This document shows positions 43,956-52,453 of a stretch of 64,000 nt of DNA, in pieces (the first letter of the stretch is position 1; each line of letters begins with the position of its first letter). The DNA comes from Leptothermofonsia sichuanensis E412 (lineage in GTDB: Bacteria > Cyanobacteriota > Cyanobacteriia > Leptolyngbyales > Leptolyngbyaceae): NCBI RefSeq assembly GCF_019891175.1, contig NZ_CP072600.1, positions 2,108,001 to 2,172,000 on the forward strand. The letters run 5' to 3'. The notes beneath the pieces are model-generated. The model had not been told where the DNA came from. It saw only the letters and a program-made list of their open reading frames with translations, and made no database searches. Made by a program: the position numbers and the translations under genes.

Positions 43956-45491
43956 ATGCTGACCCGACTAAAAGTTTCTGGCTTTAAAAACCTGGTGGAT
44001 GTGGATGTGCGATTTGGACCCTTTACCTGTGTTGCAGGGGCAAATGGTGTTGGTAAATCCAATCTCTTTGATGCAATCCGGTTTTTGAGCGCCTTAGCTG
44101 ATATGCCCTTGATCCAGGCTGCCCTATCCGTAAGGGATCAGGAAGGTAAAACAGGTGATATTCGCAGCCTATTTCATCGGGTAGGCAGTAATTATGTAAA
44201 TGAGATGTCCTTTGAAGCAGAAATGATTGTGCCCGCTGAAGGGCTAGATGATTTAGGTCAAACAGCTAAAGCCAGTATTACCTTTCTTCGCTACTCACTT
44301 AAACTGGCCTATCGAGAAGATGACAATCTATTGTCTCTAGGATCTTTAGAACTATTAAAAGAAGAGTTAACTCACATCAATTTAAGAGACGCGAATAAAA
44401 ACTTACTGTTCAGACCGAGTACTAACTGGCTTAAGTCCGCATTGAAAGGACGACGAACCTCTTCATTTATTTCAACCGAGGAGAAAGAAGGGCAGCGAGT
44501 GATTAAACTCCATCAGGACAATCGAAAAGGTAAACCGTTGTCTCGATTGGCGGGAAGTCTTCCTAGAACTGTTTTGTCTGTGGCAAATTCCGCTGAAAGT
44601 CCTACAGCCCTGCTTGCTCGCCGTGAGATGCAATCCTGGCAACTCTTGCAGTTAGAACCCTCCGCTTTACGTCAGCCTGATGAGTTCACGGCTCCCAGCA
44701 AATTAGAGCCAAACGGTTCTCATCTCGCTGCTACACTTTATCACCTGGCTCGATTAAGCAAATCTTCCAACGGGAAGGCAAACGACGATTCTGTTAAACA
44801 GGTATATGCTCAGGTCGCTAACCGTCTAGCACAGCTTATTAACGACGTGGACAGTGTTTGGATTGACCGAGATGATCGGCGTGAACTTCTCACCCTCACT
44901 GTAACAGGTCGAGATGGCACCTCTCACCCCGCACGGGCACTTTCAGATGGAACATTGCGGTTTCTTGCCTTAGCTGTTCTGGAACTCGATCCTCAAACTC
45001 AAGGGTTACTTTGCCTGGAAGAACCTGAAAATGGCATTCACCCAGAGCGGATCCCTAAAATCCTTCAACTTCTGCAAGATATTTCTACAGATATCAATGA
45101 GCCTATCGGAACAGATAATCCTTTACGCCAAGTGATTGTCAATACTCACTCTCCCTCTGTCGTCCAGCAGGTTCCCGAAGATAGTCTTTTAGTCGCTGAA
45201 CTCAAGGAGTCTATACGATCCGGGCAACGATTTAAACGAGTTTGTTTTGGTTGTCTACCAGGCACCTGGCGGCACCAGAATAGCTCAGAACCAGAAAAAA
45301 TTATAACGGTCTCTAAAGGACAACTTCTCGCTTACTTAAATCCAGTTCCTACAGAGGATTTAGAGACCAATGGAAATAGGTGCTACTCGGATGAACAGCA
45401 ACCTAAACAGTTACGATCCAAAAGCCGTCGAGTCAGGGACAGGGATGACCTTCAACTATTGCTTCCAGGGTTTTCCCACGAATCACTATGA
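43956..45491 (+). CDS. AAA-family (OLD/SMC-like) ATPase of a candidate defence pair
   Basis: 511 residues with the ABC/SMC-like split ATPase seen in OLD, RecF and PARIS AriA proteins. Walker A is GANGVGKS at 28-35, signature LSDGT at 329-333, Walker B LLCLEEPENGIHP from 351, H-loop VNTHSPS at 395-401. The lid region between Walker A and signature is about 290 residues. There is no TOPRIM domain in this chain; instead the next gene encodes one and overlaps by ATGA. Base composition looks more AT-rich than the SNF2 gene before it, which hints at acquisition. Function is not proven. Confidence 0.88.
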   Translation: MLTRLKVSGFKNLVDVDVRFGPFTCVAGANGVGKSNLFDAIRFLSALADMPLIQAALSVRDQEGKTGDIRSLFHRVGSNYVNEMSFEAEMIVPAEGLDDLGQTAKASITFLRYSLKLAYREDDNLLSLGSLELLKEELTHINLRDANKNLLFRPSTNWLKSALKGRRTSSFISTEEKEGQRVIKLHQDNRKGKPLSRLAGSLPRTVLSVANSAESPTALLARREMQSWQLLQLEPSALRQPDEFTAPSKLEPNGSHLAATLYHLARLSKSSNGKANDDSVKQVYAQVANRLAQLINDVDSVWIDRDDRRELLTLTVTGRDGTSHPARALSDGTLRFLALAVLELDPQTQGLLCLEEPENGIHPERIPKILQLLQDISTDINEPIGTDNPLRQVIVNTHSPSVVQQVPEDSLLVAELKESIRSGQRFKRVCFGCLPGTWRHQNSSEPEKIITVSKGQLLAYLNPVPTEDLETNGNRCYSDEQQPKQLRSKSRRVRDRDDLQLLLPGFSHESL

Positions 45492-46129
45492 GAGAAATAC
45501 GTTACACCTTACTCGCCGATGGTAGTTCAGATAGAGCGCTCCTGCCGATTTTAACCTGGCTCCTGCAAACCCATCTTCCAACTTATGCAACTCAAGCCCA
45601 ATGGGCAGATCTCCGACGTTTAAACCAAGCCATGAAAAAAACGCCTGCCAGGAGAATTCAAACCAGTCTGGACCTCTACCCATGTGATTTATTGTTCATT
45701 CACCGTGATGCCGAAAAGGAATCACGGCAAAAGCGCGTAGAGGAAATTTATCAGGCTCTAGAACAGGTTAAGGATTTCGTTTCTGTTCCAGTGACTTGTG
45801 TCATTCCTGTCCGTATGACAGAAGCATGGTTACTTTTTCATGAAGTTGCCATCCGTCGTGCAGCGTCCAATCCCAATGGAAGAACCCTTTTAGAAGTTCC
45901 AGTACTTAAAAGCCTTGAAGAGATTCCCGATCCTAAACAACTGCTTTACGGGCTTCTACGTCAAGCTAGTGAACTTTCCTCCAGGCGATTGAAGAAATTT
46001 AGGGAAAGTGAACGGGTTCATCGGATTGCAGAACTCATTGACGACTTTTCTCCACTTCGTCAGTTAAATGCTTTTACAGCGTTAGAACAGGAACTTAAAA
46101 CCGTTATTGAGGAGCAGAGGTGGTTGTAA
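45488..46129 (+). CDS. TOPRIM-like protein (DUF4276-like), ATPase partner
   Basis: 213 residues. The N-terminus YTLLADGSSDRALLPIL fits the first TOPRIM strand and acidic motif (usually EGxxD; here Asp11). A second acidic motif follows a hydrophobic strand in DLLFIHRDAEKES at residues 67-79. VTCVIPVRMTEAWLLF and the C-terminal helices match the layout of DUF4276-type proteins. The start ATG overlaps the stop of the ATPase gene (ATGA), implying coupled translation. A nuclease effector activated by the ATPase is a likely role by analogy with OLD and PARIS; this is inference. Confidence 0.7.
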   Translation: MREIRYTLLADGSSDRALLPILTWLLQTHLPTYATQAQWADLRRLNQAMKKTPARRIQTSLDLYPCDLLFIHRDAEKESRQKRVEEIYQALEQVKDFVSVPVTCVIPVRMTEAWLLFHEVAIRRAASNPNGRTLLEVPVLKSLEEIPDPKQLLYGLLRQASELSSRRLKKFRESERVHRIAELIDDFSPLRQLNAFTALEQELKTVIEEQRWL

Positions 46130-46498
46130 TAACATTCCTACTGGCACCATCGCGAGCGCTCCCACTGGGGTTTCTGCCTCTCCTATGTTTTTTGTAGTGT
46201 AACGAACCCTGAAAAAGTGTTTGTAAATTGGTGTTGAATCCATTCAGACGTTTGCAGCTCAAAGGTTTCAAGAGCAGGTCATTTGTTCTATCATTTGTTC
46301 TATAAAACCTTGAATTCCTTTCCTATCAGGGCGTTTATATTCATTTACAAACAGTTTCTAAACCAGATTCTCCAGATCAGGCTTTTTCTGTTCTTCACGT
46401 CAGTGGACTACTGAACCGCTCCATGCAGGTCAGCGGTATCGATTAAAATCTTGTTACAAATCGCAGCAAAACTATAAATAAATTTTAACAATCCTGCC
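46130..46498. other. Spacer after the candidate defence genes
   Basis: No gene. Repeat H copy 2 fills 46208-46371. The rest (46380-46498) shows nothing recognisable. Confidence 0.6.
46208..46371. repeat. MITE-like element, family H, copy 2
   Basis: About 164 bp ending in TTACAAACAGTTTCTAAACC and beginning with AAAAAGTGTTTGTAAATTGG, an inverted match. The interior TATCAGGGCGTTTATA and AACCTTGAATTCCTTTCC match the copy at 24132 in reverse orientation. Confidence 0.75.
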
Positions 46499-46537
46499 AA
46501 AAAAAATTGGGCAGAATTTCGATGAATCCTGCCCAAT
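46499..46537 (-). terminator. Rho-independent terminator of the tRNA-Leu gene
   Basis: Stem ATTGGGCAG / CTGCCCAAT (46506-46514 and 46529-46537) is followed on the minus strand by a run of eight T. It lies 18 bases past the 3' end of the tRNA. Confidence 0.85.
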
Positions 46538-46555
46538 CAAGTGAAAGAGGTGGTA

Positions 46556-46639
46556 TGCGGAACCCGGGACTTGAACCCGGAAGTCCTTGCGGACACTAGA
46601 ACCTGAATCTAGCGCGTCTGCCAATTCCGCCAGTTCCGC
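46556..46639 (-). tRNA. tRNA-Leu (anticodon CAG)
   Basis: 84 nt with a long variable arm (TGTCCGCAAGGACTT). Acceptor arms GCGGAAC / GTTCCGC, anticodon stem CTAGA/TCTAG around TTCAGGT, T arm CCGGGTTCAAGTCCCGG. CCA not encoded. Confidence 0.95.
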
Positions 46640-46858
46640 TTGGGTTTGACGATGCGTTTAACAAAGCCGCGATTTTTAATGATTCCCTAAAACGAAGTCC
46701 CTGTCAATTATTTTAATCCGGAATCCAGTAGTTCTTCGGCAATGGTAATCTGTCAGGGGGCGATCGCTCAATCTGGAAAAATCTGGACAACCCAAATCTT
46801 TCCTGTAGAATCTAAACCAATCTTTTAACTTTTCAGCGTTCCACCTGTATCTATTGAT

Positions 46859-48226
46859 TTGGAGGACAGACCAATTACTCTCTCATCGACCCTACCCAAT
46901 ACTCCTGCTTCCCCAGAAGAAAGCAATTCCGTTTTACACATCTGGGGCGGTTCCCCTCTGAGCGGGCACGTTACCGTCAGTGGAGCCAAGAACTCGGCTC
47001 TGGTCATCATGGCTGGGGCGCTACTTTGCCCGCAGGAGTGTCGAATCCGCAATGTTCCTTTCCTGGTAGATGTATCTCGCATGGGCGAGATCATTGCCTC
47101 CTTAGGCGTCAGGCTGGAGCGCCAGGCAGACAGTCTGACAATGGATGCTTCCCATATTGCTCAGTCCAAAGCCCCCTATGAGCTGGTCAGTCAGTTGCGT
47201 GCCAGCTTTTTCATTATTGGCCCTTTGCTGGCCCGGTTGGGCGTTGCCAGAATCCCATTGCCTGGAGGATGCGCAATTGGTGCCCGTCCAGTTGACTTGC
47301 ATGTTCGTGGGTTGCAGGCAATGGGAGCCGATGTGCAGATTGATCATGGCATGGTCTATGCCAATGTTCGGGGGGCTGCCAGGCGACTCCAGGGAGCGCG
47401 GATTTACCTCGACTATCCCAGCGTTGGGGCGACCGAAACGTTGATGATGGCAGCAACCCTCGCTGATGGCGAGACAATTCTTGAAAATGCCGCGCAGGAA
47501 CCAGAAGTCGTCGATCTGGCAAACTTCTGCCGGGCGATGGGTGCCAGAATTCGTGGTGCAGGCACCAATACGATTGTGATTTCTGGGGTACCCAGCTTGC
47601 ATACGGCTGATTACGCCATCATTCCCGATCGCGTCGAAGCCGGGACGTTTCTGGTTGCTGGAGCCATCACTCGCTCGGAAATTAGCCTGGCTCCAGTGGT
47701 GCCTGATCATCTCACTGCGGTGATTGCAAAACTTCAGGCAATGGGGGTTCAGATTTTGATGGAAGGACCGAATCGACTTCGGGTTGTTTCCGCTCAGCGC
47801 CCTATCGCAACAGACATTGAAACCCTTCCCTATCCAGGCTTTCCAACGGATATGCAGGCTCAGTTCATGGCCCTGTTGACCCTCAGCGAAGGCGACAGTG
47901 TGATTACCGAAACCGTGTTTGAGAATCGTCTACGGCATGTCGCGGAACTCAGTCGCATGGGGGCAGATATCCGGGTGAAGGGGAACCATGCGATTGTGCG
48001 GGGGGTTCCTCTGCTGTCTGGTGCACCCGTGGTGGCAACAGATTTGCGGGCTTCAGCCGCTCTTGTACTGGCAGGGCTGGCGGCACAGGGGCAAACAACC
48101 ATTCAGGGCTTACATCACCTTGACCGTGGTTATGAAAACCTGGACCTGAAGCTGCAAAAGCTGGGTGCCCGAATGTTGCGAACCTCAGGCAGTGCTGATG
48201 TGGACAAAGTCCTCACCCCTCACTAA
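46859..48226 (+). CDS. murA: UDP-N-acetylglucosamine 1-carboxyvinyltransferase
   Basis: 455 residues; first committed step of peptidoglycan synthesis, adding enolpyruvate to UDP-GlcNAc. Motifs: [19 protein letters not shown], the active-site loop [13 protein letters not shown] with the fosfomycin-target Cys near residue 137, and [15 protein letters not shown]. The start appears to be TTG at 46859, giving a 35-residue polar N-terminal extension; the frame has an upstream stop at 46826 and no ATG between them. An alternative non-ATG start cannot be excluded. Confidence 0.93.
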   Translation: MEDRPITLSSTLPNTPASPEESNSVLHIWGGSPLSGHVTVSGAKNSALVIMAGALLCPQECRIRNVPFLVDVSRMGEIIASLGVRLERQADSLTMDASHIAQSKAPYELVSQLRASFFIIGPLLARLGVARIPLPGGCAIGARPVDLHVRGLQAMGADVQIDHGMVYANVRGAARRLQGARIYLDYPSVGATETLMMAATLADGETILENAAQEPEVVDLANFCRAMGARIRGAGTNTIVISGVPSLHTADYAIIPDRVEAGTFLVAGAITRSEISLAPVVPDHLTAVIAKLQAMGVQILMEGPNRLRVVSAQRPIATDIETLPYPGFPTDMQAQFMALLTLSEGDSVITETVFENRLRHVAELSRMGADIRVKGNHAIVRGVPLLSGAPVVATDLRASAALVLAGLAAQGQTTIQGLHHLDRGYENLDLKLQKLGARMLRTSGSADVDKVLTPH

Positions 48227-48292
48227 CAACGCCCAACGCTTTCCCCCTGCCCAAACGCTATACTGGCGTTAAGCCTGTACTCACCAGATCGT

Positions 48293-49153
48293 ATGTCCCT
48301 CCTGAAAACCCCGCTGCTTGGACTCAGAGCCGATCATTTTCGTCATCCTTTAGACTTACAGGCAACCGAGAATTTGAAGCAGTTGCCTGGTTTTGATATG
48401 GTGATTCGCAACCTGTTAGGACCGCTTGCCGAACAGGTTTTCTATCTGGACAACATTGCTTCCAGCGTTTTGGTGAGTGAAAAGCAGCTTCCTGATCTGC
48501 ACAGGTTGCTATTGGAAGCGTGCAGAACTCTGGATTTGGAACCCCCCCAACTTTACATTCGGCAACACCCGGCACCCAATGCCTACACCTTTGCCATGCG
48601 GGGCAAGAGGCCGTTTATTGTGGTGCATACATCGCTGGTTGATCTGTTGACACCGGAAGAAATTCAGGCAGTGATTGCCCACGAACTGGGGCATCTGAAG
48701 TGTGATCATGGTGTTTACCTGACCCTGGCAAATATCTTGATTCAGTTAGCCAGTCTGGGTGGACTGGCTCAGGGATTGCAGGCTCAGTTAATGGAGTGGG
48801 TACGCTGTGCCGAGTTTACCTGCGATCGCGCGGCCCTCCTGGCTACCCAAAATCCCAAAGTAGTGGCTTCGGTATTGATGAAATTGTCTGGGGGATCTCC
48901 CAAGCTATCAGCGCAATTAAACCTGGAAGCCTTCCTGGAGCAGGCACGCGCCTACGACGATATCAGCAATGATCAACTGGGTGCCATGTTGAAGCAGGCA
49001 ATGACCGAGCAGCTAACCCATCCGGTGCCCGTTTTACGGGCGCGCGAAATTGATCGCTGGTCATGCAGTCAGGAATATCAGGCACTACTTCAAAGTCGCC
49101 CGGTTCAGTCTTACGAGCACAGTGACACCAGAGGCGGATGGCGGAATTGGTAG
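48293..49153 (+). CDS. M48-family zinc metalloprotease
   Basis: 286 residues. The zinc motif is HELGHLKCDH near residue 130, with the third ligand Glu in CAEFTCDRAALL about 45 residues later. There is a hydrophobic stretch between them (LTLANILIQLASLGGLAQGL). No N-terminal membrane segment is obvious, unlike HtpX. It follows murA by 66 bases on the same strand. Many cyanobacteria have one such soluble M48 protein; its substrate is unknown. Confidence 0.88.
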   Translation: MSLLKTPLLGLRADHFRHPLDLQATENLKQLPGFDMVIRNLLGPLAEQVFYLDNIASSVLVSEKQLPDLHRLLLEACRTLDLEPPQLYIRQHPAPNAYTFAMRGKRPFIVVHTSLVDLLTPEEIQAVIAHELGHLKCDHGVYLTLANILIQLASLGGLAQGLQAQLMEWVRCAEFTCDRAALLATQNPKVVASVLMKLSGGSPKLSAQLNLEAFLEQARAYDDISNDQLGAMLKQAMTEQLTHPVPVLRAREIDRWSCSQEYQALLQSRPVQSYEHSDTRGGWRNW

Positions 49154-49337
49154 GTTGAATGGGTGGATTGCAGATTTCAGTGCTTTCCAGGGTGAAGAAT
49201 ACCCGGGTTCCACAGTGGGTCAATCGCTTCTGGTCAGGAGCATTAACCATTCTGGATGAAACTTAATTTTTCTTCTTGAATGGTGTAGATATATCACCAG
49301 GTTTTGTTACAATCATTAAAACTTTAGAGGATCATTC

Positions 49338-49508
49338 ATGCGATATACCACGGAAGACGGCGGTCGTTTGAACAACTTTGCAATTGAGCCAAAGATGTAC
49401 AAAGCTGAACCCCCCACCAAACGTCAGCAGCTCAACTACATCATTATGGGTCTTGGTGCGCTGGTTCTGGTTGCGGGTCTGGTGTTTGTGGCTGCTTCAG
49501 TGTCTTAA
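49338..49508 (+). CDS. psb34: Photosystem II assembly protein Psb34
   Basis: 56-residue protein beginning MRYTTEDGGRLNNFAIEPKM, with a single C-terminal membrane helix (YIIMGLGALVLVAGLVFVAA). This N-terminal arginine-rich arm plus one helix matches the cyanobacterial Psb34 family (Synechocystis ssl1498), which binds the CP47 assembly intermediate RC47 at the site used by high-light-inducible proteins. Start preceded by AGAGGATCA. A terminator lies about 90 bases downstream, so it is probably transcribed alone. Confidence 0.88.
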   Translation: MRYTTEDGGRLNNFAIEPKMYKAEPPTKRQQLNYIIMGLGALVLVAGLVFVAASVS

Positions 49509-49600
49509 GGTGATGGCGTCGTTGAATTATTCGTTTAGTAAACTCTAAAAACATCATTGCTCCAGTGAGGGCTTAAAGTCATCCAGGATTTGCAGAATAG

Positions 49601-49635
49601 CCGGATTGTTTGCGATCGCAAACATCCGGTTTTTT
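49601..49635 (+). terminator. Rho-independent terminator downstream of psb34
   Basis: Stem CCGGAT-T-GTTTGC / GCAAAC-ATCCGG followed by TTTTTT. The apex is the HIP1 octamer GCGATCGC, so the stem core is built on this palindrome. Confidence 0.85.
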
Positions 49636-49778
49636 GTGGGGGTTTATTCTGACTTGTCTGCTCCAATCTTGTCTGCTCCAATAAAGTCAGGCATTCATCC
49701 TGACATGAGCGGAAAGGTTCTGAAAAGATTTGTATCTTTGACCGAAAGGACACTCTGTGCCCCAGCGCAACCCCTGTA

Positions 49779-52235
49779 ATGCAACTTGCTGATCGTTTAT
49801 CCCTGGTTGACAGTACCCTCTCTGAGAGTAATTCCCAGTCTTTGTCGGGGTTCAATCAGAGTGTCTATCAACGGCTAAAAAAGTCCCTCAGCCTGAACCT
49901 GCGCCGCCAAATTTTTCTGGCAGTCTGTGATGACCTGGCGCTCCGGAATCGTCTGGCAGCCCAGCTCTATGCGGAACTGGCTTACCCCCCTCAACCTTCC
50001 CCCCTGGCTGTCCATACCTCTGTGCCCCAACAGGGGTCTGCTTCTGTTGCCGGCGATCGCATCCTGGCTGAAACCCTAGCAGTCGAACCCTCCCTGTCCC
50101 TGCTCTACCCCCGCCTGGTCAGCCTGAATCTAAATCCGGGCAACCCCGATCCCGTTGCCCAGATTGCCCAGTGGCTTGTTCAGTATCCTCCTCCCAAAGG
50201 GATTTATCACCCGATTGATCCCCCTGGGTTTCAAATCCTGGGAGTGGAGCGATTAACCCGTCAACCTGCCCGGGTTCAGAAACAGTTTCTCAATTCCCTG
50301 CAACAGATTGAAAAGGTGTTGCCCAACCTTGAATATTCGTTGTTGCTATGGTTACCACGTCCCTGGCTGCATGTGGTTCAGCAGTCTGCTCCGGCTTTCT
50401 GGAACTGGCGGACAGCTTTATTTGAGTTTGAGGGTGACCCAACGCCAGTGCCTGCTGGCACCTTTATGGGCAACGCCGATCCCCATGCATCAGGCCCTTT
50501 CCCTGATGGGACGGCCCAATCGCCAAAACTTCCAGGCAGTCCGGGCGATCGCTCTCGTGCAACCAGTTCAACCCTGGAGTCTGTGACAGAACGGAAACCA
50601 GGACAAAAAGATGCCAGAACGCCAGGACAGCGGGATGCAGAGAAACTGGAGTATCCCCAGCCCCATGGAGCAGCGGCAAAGGGACGGGTCCCCCAGGCAA
50701 CCCCAACCAGGAAACCAGCTCAACAGCCAGCCAGCCCAGCCAGGCCAACGGACCAGGTGGTACCAGGACTCACCCCATCCCCCTCTTCCCACCCCATCGT
50801 CCTCCCCTATCCTCCCCATTCCGTACAAGACCTGGCAAATCTGGTGATGGCGATCGCCCTGCGGGAAGACGGCGAAGCCTCTGCGGGTGAACATTCAGAC
50901 CTGATCCTAGCCCTGGAGCAAATTCAGCAACTCCATCAGCAGCAGGCATCCAGTTCTGATCTGGCAGAAGCTTATCAAACCCTGGGCAATCTTTACCGCG
51001 ATCGGGTTGAACAGGGAGAGAATTCCGAATCCACTCTACTGGTTGCCATCAGTGCCTATGAACTGGCCGTGCAATGGCTGGATCAGTCCTCTCCCCTGGC
51101 GGCAGATGTGCTAAACGACATCGGCAATCTTTACTGGATGCTTTCCAGGGAAGCGCGGGATACCGGCAAGGCTCAGTCCAGCCTGGAGCGGGCAATTGCA
51201 GCTTACCAGTGCAGCCTCAGCCAGATTAACCCCCAATCCTGTCCGCACAACTATGCCATGACCCAGAATAATCTGGGTTCTGCCTATGGCGATCTTGCCC
51301 GCTACCGGTCTCCGGCAGAGGCATTGAAACAGTCGGTCCATGCCTATGAAGAGGCTCTGCGTTATCGCCAGCAGGAAGATGATCCGGCTCGTTATGCCGC
51401 GACCCAAAACAACCTGGGTACGGCCTATTGGAATCTGGCTCAACATTACCAGCCAGTGCTGTGCCTGAAGCGAGCGATCGCGGCTTATACCGAAGCACTG
51501 CACTACTACAGGCCAGAGCGTGAACCCCTCTACTACGCCATGATCCAAAACAACCTGGGAACCGCTTACTGGAATCTGGCACAACATAAACAATCTGCTC
51601 CAGATATGGTGACAGCTTGGGGAGAAGGAGAGGAGACAGGGACACCAGGATATGGGGACACGGAGAAAGGGGGAAAATCAGCGTCTCCTTCAGACTGGCT
51701 GCATCGGGCAATTTCGGCTTACCAGGCTGCCCTCACCTACCGCACGGTGGAAACGGCCCCCGCAGCCTATGCGGCTACCCAAAATAACCTGGGAACGGCT
51801 CACTGGCACTTGGCAAATCTCTCTGGTACCCCAGTGAACGAACGCCACGAGCATCTGCAACAGGCGATCGCGGCTTACACAGCCGCCCTGACAGCCATTA
51901 AACCGCTCTCAAATGGGAAAGCACAGGCTCCTGCCCTTACCTTTGACCCATCTGCCACCCACACCAATCTGGCCCTTGCCCATTACCAGATCGCTACAGA
52001 CAAACACAAGCAGGAGCAGGACATCAACCGTTCAACCCATCTGGAGGCTGCTCTGCACCATCACTTGCAGGCACTCCAGGGCTGGCAACAAAATCCTGAT
52101 CTCTATCAAACGGTGCTTGGCTACGTCGTTCAAACAGTCCGCACTTTTTACAATGAACTTGGTACCAAAGGAGAAAACCTGGCATTCTCGAAGATTCCGG
52201 CTCAACTATTACCTGAGATTATGAAACGATTGTAG
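49779..52235 (+). CDS. Large TPR-repeat protein with in-frame low-complexity inserts
   Basis: 818 residues. The N-terminal 220 residues form a globular region (LNLRRQIFLAVCDDLALRNRLAAQLY, LLLWLPRPWLHVVQQSAPAFWNWR) related in layout to cyanobacterial NTPase-less TPR proteins; no P-loop is seen. About residues 240-345 are low-complexity. From about 360 on there are tandem TPRs with the signature ATQNNLGTAYWNLAQ. One repeat is broken near residue 608 by about 30 residues rich in Gly/Glu/Thr that derive from a spacer-type repeat. A protein-interaction scaffold is likely; specific role unknown. Confidence 0.85.
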   Translation: MQLADRLSLVDSTLSESNSQSLSGFNQSVYQRLKKSLSLNLRRQIFLAVCDDLALRNRLAAQLYAELAYPPQPSPLAVHTSVPQQGSASVAGDRILAETLAVEPSLSLLYPRLVSLNLNPGNPDPVAQIAQWLVQYPPPKGIYHPIDPPGFQILGVERLTRQPARVQKQFLNSLQQIEKVLPNLEYSLLLWLPRPWLHVVQQSAPAFWNWRTALFEFEGDPTPVPAGTFMGNADPHASGPFPDGTAQSPKLPGSPGDRSRATSSTLESVTERKPGQKDARTPGQRDAEKLEYPQPHGAAAKGRVPQATPTRKPAQQPASPARPTDQVVPGLTPSPSSHPIVLPYPPHSVQDLANLVMAIALREDGEASAGEHSDLILALEQIQQLHQQQASSSDLAEAYQTLGNLYRDRVEQGENSESTLLVAISAYELAVQWLDQSSPLAADVLNDIGNLYWMLSREARDTGKAQSSLERAIAAYQCSLSQINPQSCPHNYAMTQNNLGSAYGDLARYRSPAEALKQSVHAYEEALRYRQQEDDPARYAATQNNLGTAYWNLAQHYQPVLCLKRAIAAYTEALHYYRPEREPLYYAMIQNNLGTAYWNLAQHKQSAPDMVTAWGEGEETGTPGYGDTEKGGKSASPSDWLHRAISAYQAALTYRTVETAPAAYAATQNNLGTAHWHLANLSGTPVNERHEHLQQAIAAYTAALTAIKPLSNGKAQAPALTFDPSATHTNLALAHYQIATDKHKQEQDINRSTHLEAALHHHLQALQGWQQNPDLYQTVLGYVVQTVRTFYNELGTKGENLAFSKIPAQLLPEIMKRL

Positions 52236-52274
52236 GCACCAACCCGTTGGATAGCCTGGAGGAAAAGCCTGAAA

Positions 52275-52420
52275 TTTCACCACAGAGGCACGGAGAACAC
52301 AGAGCAATTCCTCTGTGCCCTCTGTGGTAGAACCCTGAATTTTTCAGTTTATTTAATCCACGATCCTTAGTGTCTTTGTGGTTCAAACTAAGACTGGTCG
52401 GTTATTGACAACCTGCACTT
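52275..52420. repeat. Dispersed repeat, family D, copy 4
   Basis: TTCACCACAGAGGCACGGAG and its inverted arm CTCTGTGCCCTCTGTGGT are followed by GTTTATTTAATCCACGATCC and CTTTGTGGTTCAAACTAAGAC, the last shared with 21398-21485. Confidence 0.8.
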
Positions 52421-52453
52421 GAGCTTTATATAGACTGGTGGGTAATTTCCGAA

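Noticed and set aside
43956-46129. Calling the ATPase/TOPRIM pair PARIS outright
   Set aside because: The second protein looks DUF4276-like rather than DUF4435, so only a PARIS/OLD-like relation is claimed.
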